Part shown: piece after piece, positions 1 to 11,605 of the stretch
Position numbering within the stretch: position 1 is the stretch's first letter
Layout of the letters: the number at the start of each line of letters is the position of its first letter
Assembly (NCBI GenBank): GCA_022497155.1
Contig: MU385732.1
Coordinates: 496,001 to 560,000 of the forward strand
Length of the DNA: 64,000 nt
From: Whalleya microplaca
Lineage: Eukaryota > Ascomycota > Sordariomycetes > Xylariales > Xylariaceae
Direction: 5' to 3'
Notes under the pieces: model-generated
Seen by the model: the letters and a program-made list of their open reading frames with translations, nothing else
Databases searched by the model: none
What the model was told of the DNA's origin: nothing
Position numbers and translations under genes: made by a program

Positions 1-1519
1 CAAAAAGAAGCTTTCGGAGACGGGAAAACCCGACGTCAATGACGACGGCGCCGCATCGAAGGATCGCGGTGGCCAGAGGGCATTTGTCACTCGAGATCCT
101 CAACGTTTCTCGCGTGTTATCTCCCAGGACTTTTCATGGACTGAAGAGAACGCCCTCACAGATCCCGCCGATGCTGATCTTAACACTCCTACCACAGAGC
201 CCATATTGGATGATGGCTCGACTACAGCCAGCATGGCTTCATTAGACGGTCAACGCCTTGACAGTCTTCGAAACAGCGGCAGCGATAAGAGGTTTTCCGT
301 CATCTCATCTGGCCAACGAACAATTGTCACGTCGGCGGGATCGTCGCCAGCATGTTCTCCCACCCGGGAAAGCTTTTCAAGCCATGATGATCATCTAGCG
401 CAGACGAACGGTTCGAACCTGTCAAGCGCCGCGGAAGCTCGATTGCGCCCAAATGCTGCCGCGATTTCAAACCGTAGGCAATCAATGCAAACAATTATCC
501 CAGGCTTTGATGTTAACGCACGCCCACACTCAATTCTGCCAAACTCTCCCTCAGGTCACGAGAACGGACACCAATACGTATCTAATTTCAGCGTGTCTAG
601 CGCAGCAAATAGGCGGTATTCGGGGATGAATTCACCTCCCCCTTGCTCTGTGATAGAAGAGTCACAAATGTCTGACGAAGATGGAGTTGCAAGGCCTTTT
701 CGAAGGTCACCACCTACAGCGCTTGCCATATCTCGTCCGCTTTCCACTGTGGTCGATCAGCCGTCTCCAAGCTCACCTAGCTCGATGCTCTCCCCATCTC
801 TAAATTCACGTCGGTCTCCTACCTCGGACAGATTTGACAACATGCCCACGTCTGCGCCTCGGATTGGCAATGCTCCTGAAACGCCGGTGCAGGACGCCCA
901 TATATCTCATCGTCGTCGAGTCTTGAATCGAATCCTAGACGATGTACAGAGGGGCAGCAATTCGAGAAAGTGTCAAAACATGAACAAATTGCGTGCTAGC
1001 CAAGAAGACTTGTCACAATCTCAGCACGAGGCAGACAACTCGTTCGCTGCTCGAGCTGCTCGAGCTAAAGCGGATAACCTGACGAACGTGCCAGAAGGAA
1101 GTCCATGGCCTATGCCAGACTCGAATCCACATGGGCAGGCACGGAGGCTATCATCATTCCCGAACATCAGGCATTCTCCCCGTGGACGCACTAACTTCCC
1201 GGGAGAACCCCCATTGACCGAATCTTATCCATTGCCGCCCCGTGCCAATCTATGGGGCTCGTCTCTTATTGGTCAATCCGGTTTAGCACCACCGGCGAGA
1301 TGCTCTCCAAAGCGCTCAGCTCCTTCCCTCAAGACTTTCCAACGCTCCTCGTCAAAGCAACTTTTGACATCAGACGCCCAGGCGAAAGCCCTCTCAACCA
1401 GAAGAAGTATGCCTCAGTTGGATGCAGGCCCTCCTCCAGCACCTCCACCGACCTGTGCCCTTCCACCAATTCCCAACAAGAACTTCACAGCCAACAAGCG
1501 CGGGAACATTAAAGCGTGA
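1..1519 (+). CDS. C-terminal part of a serine/proline-rich protein (5' end outside window)
   Basis: The reading frame is open from base 2 to the stop at 1517-1519, giving about 505 residues, so only the C-terminal part of the gene lies in the window. I do not recognise the family. The visible part is low-complexity: rich in Ser, Pro, Arg and Asn, with no membrane segment and no catalytic motif. Many RxxS-type sites suggest a phosphorylated, largely disordered regulatory tail. One short stretch near 925-1010 (HRRRVLNRILDDVQRG) looks like an amphipathic basic helix. The end is a proline cluster (GPPPAPPPT) followed by a basic terminus. No intron is needed to keep the frame. It could be the tail of a kinase, a cytoskeletal protein or a scaffold; the upstream sequence is needed to decide. 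Confidence 0.75.
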   Translation, partial: KKKLSETGKPDVNDDGAASKDRGGQRAFVTRDPQRFSRVISQDFSWTEENALTDPADADLNTPTTEPILDDGSTTASMASLDGQRLDSLRNSGSDKRFSVISSGQRTIVTSAGSSPACSPTRESFSSHDDHLAQTNGSNLSSAAEARLRPNAAAISNRRQSMQTIIPGFDVNARPHSILPNSPSGHENGHQYVSNFSVSSAANRRYSGMNSPPPCSVIEESQMSDEDGVARPFRRSPPTALAISRPLSTVVDQPSPSSPSSMLSPSLNSRRSPTSDRFDNMPTSAPRIGNAPETPVQDAHISHRRRVLNRILDDVQRGSNSRKCQNMNKLRASQEDLSQSQHEADNSFAARAARAKADNLTNVPEGSPWPMPDSNPHGQARRLSSFPNIRHSPRGRTNFPGEPPLTESYPLPPRANLWGSSLIGQSGLAPPARCSPKRSAPSLKTFQRSSSKQLLTSDAQAKALSTRRSMPQLDAGPPPAPPPTCALPPIPNKNFTANKRGNIKA

Positions 1520-2414
1520 TTCGTTGCATCATTCCAGATCATCCCAGATCAATGGCGTTTTCTTAAAAACTTATGATTTTATGTCTATTTATTGTATATT
1601 ATTTCATGGACGTTACGAACTCATCATGACGGCGTATTTTCTAATCTGTATACCGAGCTGTCAGATGTTCAGGCTGTAAAGAGCTAAGCAGAAGACTCGT
1701 ATATGCTGTGGTCAGTTTTGATGTGTCAAATGGATATGAAGAGATACCAAGATGTTATTATGCGAGGATGGATACGACCTGAAAAAAGACAAATGGTTTG
1801 CACAACACAGATCTAACGACACGATTTTCTATGTATGAGAGAGAACCTGCCACGCCAAAAGAAACTGGCGTTATCGGGAATTACAAAACTGTAGTATGGA
1901 CCAGTGGGTGGAAGGAAAGGCTTATTAGGAACATTAGAATGTATTTGCAGCTAGCTCAGTGCTAGCTTTCGCGAATAATTGATAATGTTTCATTTTTGTT
2001 ACACTAAGCTGAGCAGTTTGGCAATTCTATATGGTCGAATATCACTATGAATGTCTATAAATGTGTAAATGTCTAATGCAGTGAAACAAGCCTCAAGTCA
2101 GCTTCACGGCCAAGTACTTACGTATGCATGTAAATCCAGGGCTGTTGAGGGCTGCCGGCTGCCGGCTGCCGGCTGCCAGCTGTCAGGCTAGGTGCCCATG
2201 TATGTACATATGTACCCAGTGGATAACCTTAGATTCGGCCTCGATAATTGATAGCGCGGGGCAAATCTTGGGCAAATCTTGTGCAGAGGTTTGCCCCACA
2301 CAGCATTTGCATATCATATATTATTCTTCCCACATCACAAAAATCCGCAGTCATCAAGAAGCAATCGAACCTACGCAATTACACCAGAGAAAACATCCTG
2401 AACCGACTGCGAAA
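1520..2414. other. Intergenic: 3' flank of the partial gene and promoter of eIF3g
   Basis: No coding region is supported here. The stretch is AT-rich near 1560-2100. A tandem CTGCCGG repeat of about four units lies at 2152-2177, and a TACATATGTACC motif lies near 2204. The short frames running through it have no support. Confidence 0.6.
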
Positions 2415-3449
2415 ATGGCATCCAGAAATAGGTGAGCATTCCTGTAGCCATATTTTGATTCCAAGTTTCCGAGGCCGTGTTCTAACCGATCCATTTTCAC
2501 CAGAGATTGGGCGGATGACGACGAAGGCGACGAGATCGCCGTCGAGCTCCCGCCGCCGCAAACCATCCAGAACAAAGACGGCACGAAGACGACGATCACG
2601 TACCGGTTCAACGAGAACGGGCAGAAGGTGAAGACGACGCGGCGGATCCGCATGGTGACGCACCGCGAGGTGGTGAACCCGCGGGTGGCGGAGCGCAAGA
2701 CGTGGAAGAAATTCGGGCTGTCGGAGAAGGACGGCCCGGGGCCGCAGACGGACTCGACGTCGGTCGGCGAGAACATCATCTTCCGCCTGAGCACCAACTG
2801 GCGCAAGGACACCAAGGACGAGGCCAAGGACGGCAACGCCAACGCGCTCAAGGAGAAGCTCAAGGACAAGACCGTCAAGTGCCGTATCTGTAACGGCGAG
2901 CATTTCACCGCCCGCTGCCCCTACAAGGACACCATGGCCCCCGTCGGCGCCACCGGCGGCATCGCTGACGTCGCCGCGGGCATGGCCGATGATCCTGCTG
3001 GTGGAGCCGCGTCGCCTGGTGCGGCTGCTGCGGGCAAGAAGGGCAGCTATGTCCCGCCTGCGCTCAGAGGAGACCGCGGCGCGGCTGGCGGTGGTGAGCG
3101 GATGGGCGGCAGCAAGTACGGCGAGCGGGACGACTTCGCTACTCTGCGTGTCACGAACGTGGGTTTCTCTCTTTCTTTCTCTCTCTCCTTGAGTTCTACT
3201 TTGCTAACGTATATTGCCTCCCAGGTCTCCGAGATGGCAGAGGAAGGCGAGCTTCGCGACATGTTCGAGCGCTTCGGCCGCGTCACCCGCGTGTTCCTGG
3301 CCAAGGACCGCGACACCGGTCTTGCCAAGGGGTTCGCGTTCATCAGTTTCGCGGACCGGAACGATGCCGTCAAGGCGTGCAATAAGATGGAGGGTTACGG
3401 TTTCAAGCACTTGATTCTCCGCGTTGAGTTCGCTAAGAAGGCTGCTTAG
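2415..3449 (+). CDS. tif35: Translation initiation factor eIF3 subunit G
   Basis: Three exons: 2415-2431, 2504-3158 and 3225-3449, giving 298 residues. Both introns have a CTAAC branch point. The N-terminus ([10 protein letters not shown], then a conserved block continuing into [18 protein letters not shown]) is typical of fungal eIF3g. A CCHC zinc knuckle is visible around residues 132-144 (C-x2-C-x3-H-x4-C). A C-terminal RRM spans about residues 218-296, with an RNP2-like LRVTNV and an RNP1 KGFAFISF. eIF3g is a core subunit of the eIF3 complex on the 40S ribosome and acts in scanning and reinitiation in the cytoplasm. Codon use is strongly GC-biased, as expected of a highly expressed gene. 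The second intron is 66 nt and happens to be in frame without a stop, so an unspliced reading gives a false insertion in the RRM. Confidence 0.96.
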
Positions 3450-4376
3450 ATGCATCCACGTGAACAACGGGCGAAGAGAATTAGGTAACGGGCGGAACTG
3501 CGTGGGTGACATGAGCATATGACATATGGCATATGACTCAGTTGTTGATACTCTACATTGTTTTACTCATGAATAAGATTCAGGGTTCTAGACTACGTGC
3601 TGCCGAGCTGGCTCTACGAATTGGTGCACATGACAACGTGTTATATGTGATATGATGTGATGTGAGTTGCTTTTATATTGCTAATAATAGTATGAGACCA
3701 GTCAGACCAGCCAACTGGTAGGACATTAAATCTTCACAACCACATTTTGGCCTCCATGCCAAAGATTCGAGCGAGTCCTCTCCGCAATAGAGACCGCCAA
3801 ACAAAGATACGCCAAAGCAGACGTGACAAAAGACGAAAGATCTGAGGCACTAAACATGACCGATATAACTCCCCTGGCCCGTGGGCGAATGCTGTGATGT
3901 TTATGACCCGCCCGACCAAGGCATTATGATTATGAATCATGCTGGATGTGTCTCGTATGATCGTTGTATCGTCATGTCGTAAAAACGCAGATAAGGAGAT
4001 AAAGATGGTGAGATATTGAGATGGAAAATCGAGTGAGTGTAGGTCGTCGACGAAGATCGAACGACTAATAAGCGAGTGTCGAGTATAGGAAATGAGCGTA
4101 ACGGCTCTGCAGATAGGCCGGAGGATTGCCGATATGTATGAAAGCGAGAGTGTCGGTGCTGTAAGTTGAATGGACTGGTGCTGATGCCAACGAGAGTAAA
4201 AGTGAAATGTGTCGAACGAAGACAGGACGGGAGCCTGTCTGGACATAGGAGATAACGAATGTGGTTCCTGGCTGGGACGGGTTTTGCCAAAGTCGATGGT
4301 CAATTCGGGGGAATCTCGACGCCTCCCCTTCTCCTCAGCTTGCCCCCTTTAGCAAGCTCACTCCCCTACTCCGGAT
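3450..4376. other. Intergenic between convergent genes
   Basis: This is the shared 3' flank of eIF3g (+) and the small basic protein gene (-). A minus-strand frame of 189 codons at 3734-4303 is open but shows no domain. It lies in what should be the 3' untranslated region of the downstream-facing gene, so I do not call it. Confidence 0.5.
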
Positions 4377-4922
4377 TTACGCAGCAGATTTCTTCTTTCT
4401 ATCCGCCTTCCCACTCTTCCCCTCCTTCTTCCCCTCTCCCTCTCCCTCCCCATCCTCGGCCCCCTCCTCACCCGTACCAGCACCCGCCTCGCCATCAGAC
4501 TGTCTCGCGAGCGCCTCCTCAAGCTTCTTCTTCTGCTCGAGGGCGCGCGCGCGCCTCTTCGCATCGCCCTTGCGCCGCCAGGCCTCCTTCTTCTCGCAGA
4601 CGAGGTAGGGCGCGGCGCGCACGACGGACACGAGCCCGCGGGCGCCGTGGCCGAGGTGCGCGAAGGCCTCGCGGAAGTGCGTCTTCGTCTCGTCGTAGCT
4701 GGCGCGCGCGGCGGCGGCCTGCTTGCGCGCCCGGTACGCCTTCTCGGCCCGCTGCGCCTTGACGAACTGCTCCGACGCCTGCCGCCGGTTCATCATCAGC
4801 ATGTTCTCCGTGCCGGAGGTGCCGGGGCGCTTCGGGGCCGGCAGCGGCTTCTCGGAGGTTGGGGAGGGGGAGGAGGCGTCTGCGGTTTTGGACGCGTCTT
4901 TGGCCATGCCGAAGAGAGACAT
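4377..4922 (-). CDS. Small basic, lysine/alanine-rich hypothetical protein
   Basis: Single exon, 181 residues, starting MSLFGMAKDASK. I do not recognise a named family. Residues about 40-130 are rich in Ala, Arg, Lys and Glu and are predicted to be mostly helical, with one hydrophobic patch (GLVSVVRAAPYLV). The end is an acidic Gly/Glu segment followed by a lysine-rich tail ending DRKKKSAA, which could be a nuclear localisation signal. GC content and third-position bias are high and match the neighbouring eIF3g gene, supporting real coding sequence. It is convergent with eIF3g and divergent from CHO2. The alternative plus-strand frames over the same bases are shadows caused by the high GC content. 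Its function is unknown. Confidence 0.7.
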   Translation of the reverse strand: MSLFGMAKDASKTADASSPSPTSEKPLPAPKRPGTSGTENMLMMNRRQASEQFVKAQRAEKAYRARKQAAAARASYDETKTHFREAFAHLGHGARGLVSVVRAAPYLVCEKKEAWRRKGDAKRRARALEQKKKLEEALARQSDGEAGAGTGEEGAEDGEGEGEGKKEGKSGKADRKKKSAA

Positions 4923-6636
4923 GTAGGTAGGTGTGCACGGGGTGCTGTATTAAGAGGTGGAGGGGTAGTTATTAGATATCTTCAAGTTTGAAAGGAGTGA
5001 CAAGTAAACGAGTGTGGTTAGATACTAAGATACCTATGTATTAGTGGGCGAGGAAGCAGATCCGCGGGAAGAGAAGAACCAGTAGGGCGTGAAACGAAAC
5101 ATCGCGATCTTCACGGATATTTAAGTGTTCACCAAGATGACGCATGGGAGCGGGAAAGGGGAATTTTTTCTTCCTGAGATCCTAGAGTATCTAGGGTCCC
5201 ATCCCTGGGCCACCCACTCATGGCTTCTTTTGATATTTCTAGAATTCATGCGTACCGCCCGTGATCCCTGAAACAGATCCTTGGACCCTGGCGACTGAAG
5301 GATGGCGTTTGGTAAAATCTATCATCTCCTTGAGCTTATTCCTCTGGGGTCGCCGTCCCAGCATAAGAATCTAATTAAAGGCATGTCAAAGTCTAGCTCG
5401 CATGCTTTGTCTTAGACCCTTATCGGGTATCGCTTGTGGATCTTACACACCAAGCACCCGTATTCCAGTCTGATATAATTGAATATATAGTACGACCAAA
5501 GAACTTGGCGAAAGTAAGAATAAACTACTCAATATTGCATTGCATCAAAGCATATAGCACCTGAATCTCGCCTTGAAAGATCTCCATGTATAACCAGTCG
5601 TCAATCAGTCTTCACCGTGTTACCTATTGCCCATCACTAGCAAGCAGCCTACGCCCCATACGGAAACAATTTATCATACATAGCTCCAATAGCGCTACTA
5701 CCTAGTAGCTCGATATACATGTATGCATGTACCGAATATTCGTAACCTGGAAGAGAGTTAAAGGAACTCTGGCACTGGTAAGGGAAGTGACTGAAATCGA
5801 GCTACTTGGTTTCGAATGCAATTACTTATCATCGTAGGGAAAAGGGGCAGTGAAGTCGTTGCTTTAGAGTGGCAGAGTGGCTACCAAACTGTTGACTGTC
5901 AGGCTGTAGGCCAATGGTGATTTCTTCATCTGTATGGGGCCTGCAGCCCTCTACATACGCCAACACATCGAACCGGTCCATCGGAGCCTATAGGATTCCC
6001 CTCTTCGGCTAAAGACAGATTTGCCGAATTTTACCCTGGCTGTTTATTTTTACACGCCACGGTACACGCTCAGATACACACCCTCTTGCCCTTTTTCAGT
6101 CTGACTTATGGCCTGTTGGGGTTGCTCTATCAACGCCGATCGATGACCCAAGAAGCACGAACTAGCCAAACTGCATTCCAGAACATGCTGGTACCTGTCC
6201 ATCAGCGACGCTCTCCCAACAACCGACCTTCTCAATTCGTCACATCATTAACATGTGATGGCAATTAAGCTCTCAGCCCTAGATCTTCAAGCCCTTTTTC
6301 TTATTTGATCTGCAACCCTTACCAGGCCACTTTGTTTGTGTCAATTGTTGGCATTATTCACACAGTCACAAGGCGACAGTACCCAGAAATTCTCCTCACT
6401 TTAGGAACATAGTGACGTTGCAAATCACGGCAAATACCTACCCGTTCCTGGGGACACTTAAGGCAACTGAAACCTTCGCGACTTAGTTCTACGCCTCTTT
6501 CGGCGCTCCTTTAAATCCTAAATCAACTACATTCTCATTCGCTCATATGGCTGCGAGCAGACGAGGCTCAATACCGTTATAACTGAAAGCTGGACTATTG
6601 GATGATACATCTGTATAATTGAAACGGCATCCCACC
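4923..6636. other. Intergenic: divergent promoter region before CHO2
   Basis: About 1.7 kb without a supported gene. It must hold the promoter of the small basic protein (near 4923-5200) and the promoter and leader of CHO2. A CATGTGATGG motif at 6252-6261 resembles the yeast inositol/choline-responsive element core (CATGTGA). Confidence 0.5.
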
Positions 6637-9600
6637 ATGAGTGCTGCAGGCAATGCAATTGATGCAGGCGGGTTGCGCCACCGACAGGCTTCGCAGAATG
6701 TGAATGGTGAAGATGATAATGAAACCCCTCACACAGGGTGTGACAAACTTGGAGACGAAGTAACAGAGCCCAAAGCACAAAAGACCTTTGGTCGCACTCC
6801 TGATGGAACGAGTAAGTATCCTAGAGACCGGGAAAATGCGAATTAGTACACCATGTTAACTTGCGTGCCTCTAAATAGTCTTCACCGTTCCTACCACTCA
6901 TGACATGGTCTCACAGCTGCTTGACCCCAGGGAGCCAAAAAACCTATCAGACGCGATTGTACTTGCTGTTCTAGGCGGCCATATTCTGGCTCTCTACCTG
7001 TTGCCTTCCTCTCTTAGACAGCCTGTGTTTGCCACCATTTATCTGTTCTGGCGAGCCGCTTACAATCTTGGTATCGGCATTCTTCTACAGGTACAATCGA
7101 ATGACACCAAACTTGTCCAATGGGCCAAGAAATGGCAGCTTTTCGAGAATCCCTCAACAGGCAGAAATCCACGACCGTGGCTATACAACCTTCTCAAGCG
7201 CGAGTTAGAGGCTAAGATTCCCGAGGATTACCAGTTCGAGAAAGCCCCAATCGAATACAACACTTGGCTCGTTTTCCGACGGCTTGTGGATCTCATTCTC
7301 ATGTGCGACTTTGTCTCCTACTGCTTGTTTGCGATCGCCTGTGGGCATACGCCAGCTGGAGAATCCCCGGCTGTTACCATTGCGCGATGGTTTTTCGGAA
7401 TACTGCTGGTCGGCTTCAATCTCTGGGTCAAGCTCGATGCCCATCGAGTTGTGAAGGATTATGCTTGGTACTGGGGAGATTTCTTCTACCTGATTGACCA
7501 AGAGCTAACCTTCGACGGCGTCTTTGAGATGGCTCCCCACCCAATGTACTCGATAGGCTATGCAGGCTACTATGGTATCTCCATGATGGCTGCTAGTTAT
7601 GCTGTCCTCTTCATTTCTATCATTGCCCATGCCGCCCAATTCGCCTTCTTGGTCCTCGTGGAGAATCCACACATCGAAAAGACGTACAACCCGCCGGCCC
7701 CTCGCAAACGTAAAGGCAGCCAGAGTTCGGATCTTGCTCCTTCGGCTGAAATGTCACCAGCACGACCAGCATTGCCTGACTTCGATCCTCCGTTGCCTGA
7801 ACGTAAGTCTCCATCTCGGATTCACAATTTACTAGGCATCAAAAATGTCGACCTATTACGAAACGTGGATTACTCGACTCTATTACTAGTGTCGTATCTC
7901 ATTGTCTTGACAATAGCTACACCGCGGACACCATTGTTCCAGTCCCTGTTCGTATTACACGCGTTAGTGTGGCGCCTTTGGTATTCTGTCGGACTTGGCT
8001 TCATTCTTACTCGCCAGTCAAATGACAAGATGTGGACTCGTCACTTCTTGAAATTCGGTGAGACAACCGATGAGAGCTGGCGCCAGTGGAAGGGGATGTA
8101 CCACATCTCTCAAATTCTTTGCCACTGTTCGTTCATTGCCGCCTGCTGGAAAATGTATTCAGTCCCCGTCTACTGGGAGAACGGCTTTGTTCTACTTAGG
8201 CATGTCATCGGTGCTAGTCTCATCGCCTTGCAGATTTGGACAGCCGTCAGTATCTATGACTCTCTCGGTGAATTTGGCTGGTTCTATGGGGACTTCTTTT
8301 TCGATCGGGGCGCTAAGCTAAACTATACCTCGATCTACCGTTTCTTGAATAACCCAGAGAGAATCATTGGAACTGCTGGTTTATGGGGTGCTGCTCTTAT
8401 TACATGGAGCAGCTCCATATTTATCCTGGCATTGGCTAGTCACCTCCTAACTCTCGCATTCCTCCGCCTCGTCGAACAGCCTCACATGCAAAAGATTTAC
8501 GGCCGCAGCCTCAGACAAGAAGCTGGGCTGACGAAGTTTATCAAGCGCTCCTTACCTCCTCATGTGGTAGAGTGGCAGTCGAGTGTCAATAAGGTCATGG
8601 ATGAGACCTCACACTTTGTTGAAGACTTCCTAGATGCCGCGCGCCCAAAATTGGCTGCGGGCGTCTCAACAATCGTGCGAGATACTTCAGCCCTCTTCAA
8701 CAAATATCCTGCCCGCCTCACGTTGACCAAGATATCACCTGATCTGGCAGGTATCGACCCGAAGCATTATTCTATTACGGTAGAGGGACAAGCGTCGGCA
8801 AACTCCGCTTTGTCAGAGAGAGCCAGTGGCAAAGAAGGCACGGCGGGACGGTTTCCGAACCAGCTCAATACAATGATCCTCGAATACGGTGCGCCGATCA
8901 AGGTCAAGTGGACGGCACCGGCCAACCACGGCAAGAAAGACTGGATCGGCCTCTACATGGTAGCCGACAACAGGTCCCGCGAGATCACTGAGCTTTCGTC
9001 TCTCGGACGGTGGATCCCCACTACACCCGGCCAGTATGAATCTACCACGGCTGACAAGGGCATACTGATATCCGATGAACCCGTTAAGGATTCTAATAAT
9101 AGTGATGTTGGTCTTGTCAGGGGTGAAATGGTATTCTCAGGGGATAAACTCTGGTGGACACAGGGTGTTTTCGAATTCCGTTACCACCATGACGGCAATC
9201 ATAATGTGATAACAATATCGCAGCCATTCGAGATACACATTGGCCGCTTCGACGATGAGGATGTCGAAGTTGATTCCCGGGGCGTCTACCAGCAGACTGT
9301 CGAGAACGCTCTTCTGCCGGTAGTGCAAAACTGCCTCGATCGAGACCCCGACATTGCACCAACCACAGTTTTGGAACCGTTTGGGAGCCATGTGGAACGT
9401 CAAGGCAAATATGCCAAGAGACTAGTCTACGCCATCCGTGAGATGTTCGGTATCGAGTTCGCGCCCGCCGTGGTGCCCGCCGATGGCAACGTTAGGAGCC
9501 TTGCCTGGAGGATTTGTAATGCAAAGCAGGTTCTGGTAAGTGACTCCTACTTCGATATGAACAAGAATACCAAGCTGATCCCTCCCTTAGGCACCTTACA

Positions 9601-9656
9601 GTATGTCGCATTCGAAAGGAACGACGACGCCGGCAGCAGAGAAGGAGAGTCCTTAG
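6637..9656 (+). CDS. cho2: Phosphatidylethanolamine N-methyltransferase
   Basis: Three exons: 6637-6811, 6879-9535 and 9591-9656, giving 965 residues. CHO2 carries out the first S-adenosylmethionine-dependent methylation of phosphatidylethanolamine in the ER membrane, leading to phosphatidylcholine. The protein holds two homologous multi-span membrane halves. The first has an [15 protein letters not shown] motif around residue 278 followed by [10 protein letters not shown]. The second has a [13 protein letters not shown] motif around residue 548 followed by [10 protein letters not shown]. The C-terminal half is soluble. Exon 1 supplies the conserved lead-in FGRTPDGT, which continues across the intron as [20 protein letters not shown]. 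The last small exon encodes the tail [20 protein letters not shown]. Reading through the final 55-nt intron would give a false, longer C-terminus. Upstream genes are unrelated. Confidence 0.96.
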
Positions 9657-11605
9657 TCTTGCATAACAGTAGTAGAACTCATAGGATGGATATCATCGTC
9701 CTGCATATCCATAGCATCAGTGGCGGAGTTGTTGGATTACTTCCGAGTCACGAGGGTTGATGTCTGATGGATAAGATATGTATTGATTAGATTGCATTGC
9801 ATTTGAGATACCAAAATCATGCGGAGCCCATAAGAGATAGTCTTATGAGGTCATATAATAAGAAAAGTTTGTTATTTTCAAAGAAGTTCGTAGGACTTTG
9901 TGCAGGATACTAAGTCGTGATTAAGGATTTCAAGCAGTATCTCAATAGGCAATAGGAGAACATCTGCTTGAGTTTTCTCTGGTGTTAACTAGGTAGATTA
10001 TTAGTCTTATGAGGAGTATGGTTAAAAGTCGCATCTAATATGCAGTAATGTTTTGTCATATTTCTACTAGTAGGCCCTTGGAAATGAGCGGCACAAGGCC
10101 AACACTATAGAACTGTGTCTTCGGGGGTTTGTTTCGAGAATAACTCACATCATTTCTGGCTGAAATGGGGCGACAGGCGAAGAAGGTTCTCAAAGTCTCC
10201 TGAGTGGGATGATTGTCCACACTATTGGAAAGCATGATTGATAAAGTTCATCAATTTCCTCATTTAAATGATTGATTCTTAAAGTGTGGTAGATTTTAAG
10301 CCTATTTACTCCAAGTTGAATACTGTTAAAACTAGGCCTACGTAGAGAGCACAATTTAAGCAGCTTACACGCAGCGCACAAATCTTGCAGTATCAGCTGG
10401 TGTTTGCTCTAGTGAGTACCTGTCGAGGGTACACATAGCTGTTTAGATTATATCTAATATATATAGAGTAAAATGAATAAATAGATAAAATATCGTTAAG
10501 AGATACGTGCTACCACTCGTTCATACGTAACCCCTTAACAACCATGATGGTCAATATACGACTGATGAATGCATTGGCAAAGGAATTATTGTATGTAGGA
10601 CACATAAACATAAAGAATCAGTATATAGATCATTTATGGGGTTTGCTTTGCCTTTACGCAAAGCGGCGCCAATCTCTTGATAGCTTCAGTAACACAATTA
10701 TAACCCTAACATCCACATACATGTATTCATTCTTCGCGCTACCCTGTGATGACTTCTAGATGATGAGACCTAATGTTTATCACCTTTACTTTCTGTTTTC
10801 AATTCTCGGTCTGAACTTGGTTGCGATGTGTGAACGGTGTATGGATAGCATTGGGATTTACCCCCTTCCAGAAGATGAAAATCATTTGTTACCATACAGT
10901 GTGGGGATTGCGTCATATTCATGAAAAAGGCTCTGTCACAGTGATGGTTTATTGTCGCTATTCGTAGGCTGGTTGCTTACTTAAAATATGCACCCAACCG
11001 GAGCACGTCCTTTCCGATGTGGATAGAACAGATGAACTAAGTAAGGAAGACGTTTACGAAGCTTTCATCTTGGTAGTGATTAAGGAGACATCGAATGACT
11101 CTTAGAGTCATCACCTGCTCCATAGAGAGTAATGTGGCACAAATTTTAACGTCATAATCAGACACATGATGGATAATTCCAAGAGGTGTGTTCCTGTAGA
11201 TAACCCCAATGAGTTTTCTCGCGATCTTTGAGCTACACCGATTTCGAAATATTTCGTAGGCGCGGGCGTCTTCCCATACAAATACATCTCTGTCCTAGAT
11301 GACAAGCTCCCCTTATTTGCAGGGTGATTCTGGAGCGCTTGGCCATACGATCCTAAACAAAGATAATCGAGGTTTCGACAATACTGAAATTTGAGTAATT
11401 TGAAGACGGAGGGATTCCCAGCGAAATTTTCCAGAAGAGACTTCGAAAGACAATGATGACAACATTTTCATGTCAGATGAGCGCAACTTAGAGGATGACT
11501 CTGATGAGAAGAAAGCAATGGTACTTACTCACGCCACTATGCGAGACTATGTCTATTACTTCCCTAAGTCCTAACAGGCAGTCGGCATACCTTCATATCA
11601 ATAAG
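9657..11605. other. Gene-poor AT-rich stretch
   Basis: I see no supported gene. All reading frames are short, and composition is AT-rich with stops in every frame, for example 10400-10500. This could be degenerated mobile DNA, but no terminal repeats or transposase remnants are recognisable. Confidence 0.5.

Noticed and set aside
2354..2908. Minus-strand frames across eIF3g
   Set aside because: Shadows of the GC-biased eIF3g exon; the plus strand carries a clear domain-bearing protein.
3734..4303. Minus-strand 189-codon open frame
   Set aside because: No domain, Ser/Leu/Arg-rich chance composition, and position in the expected 3' untranslated region of the gene at 4377-4922.
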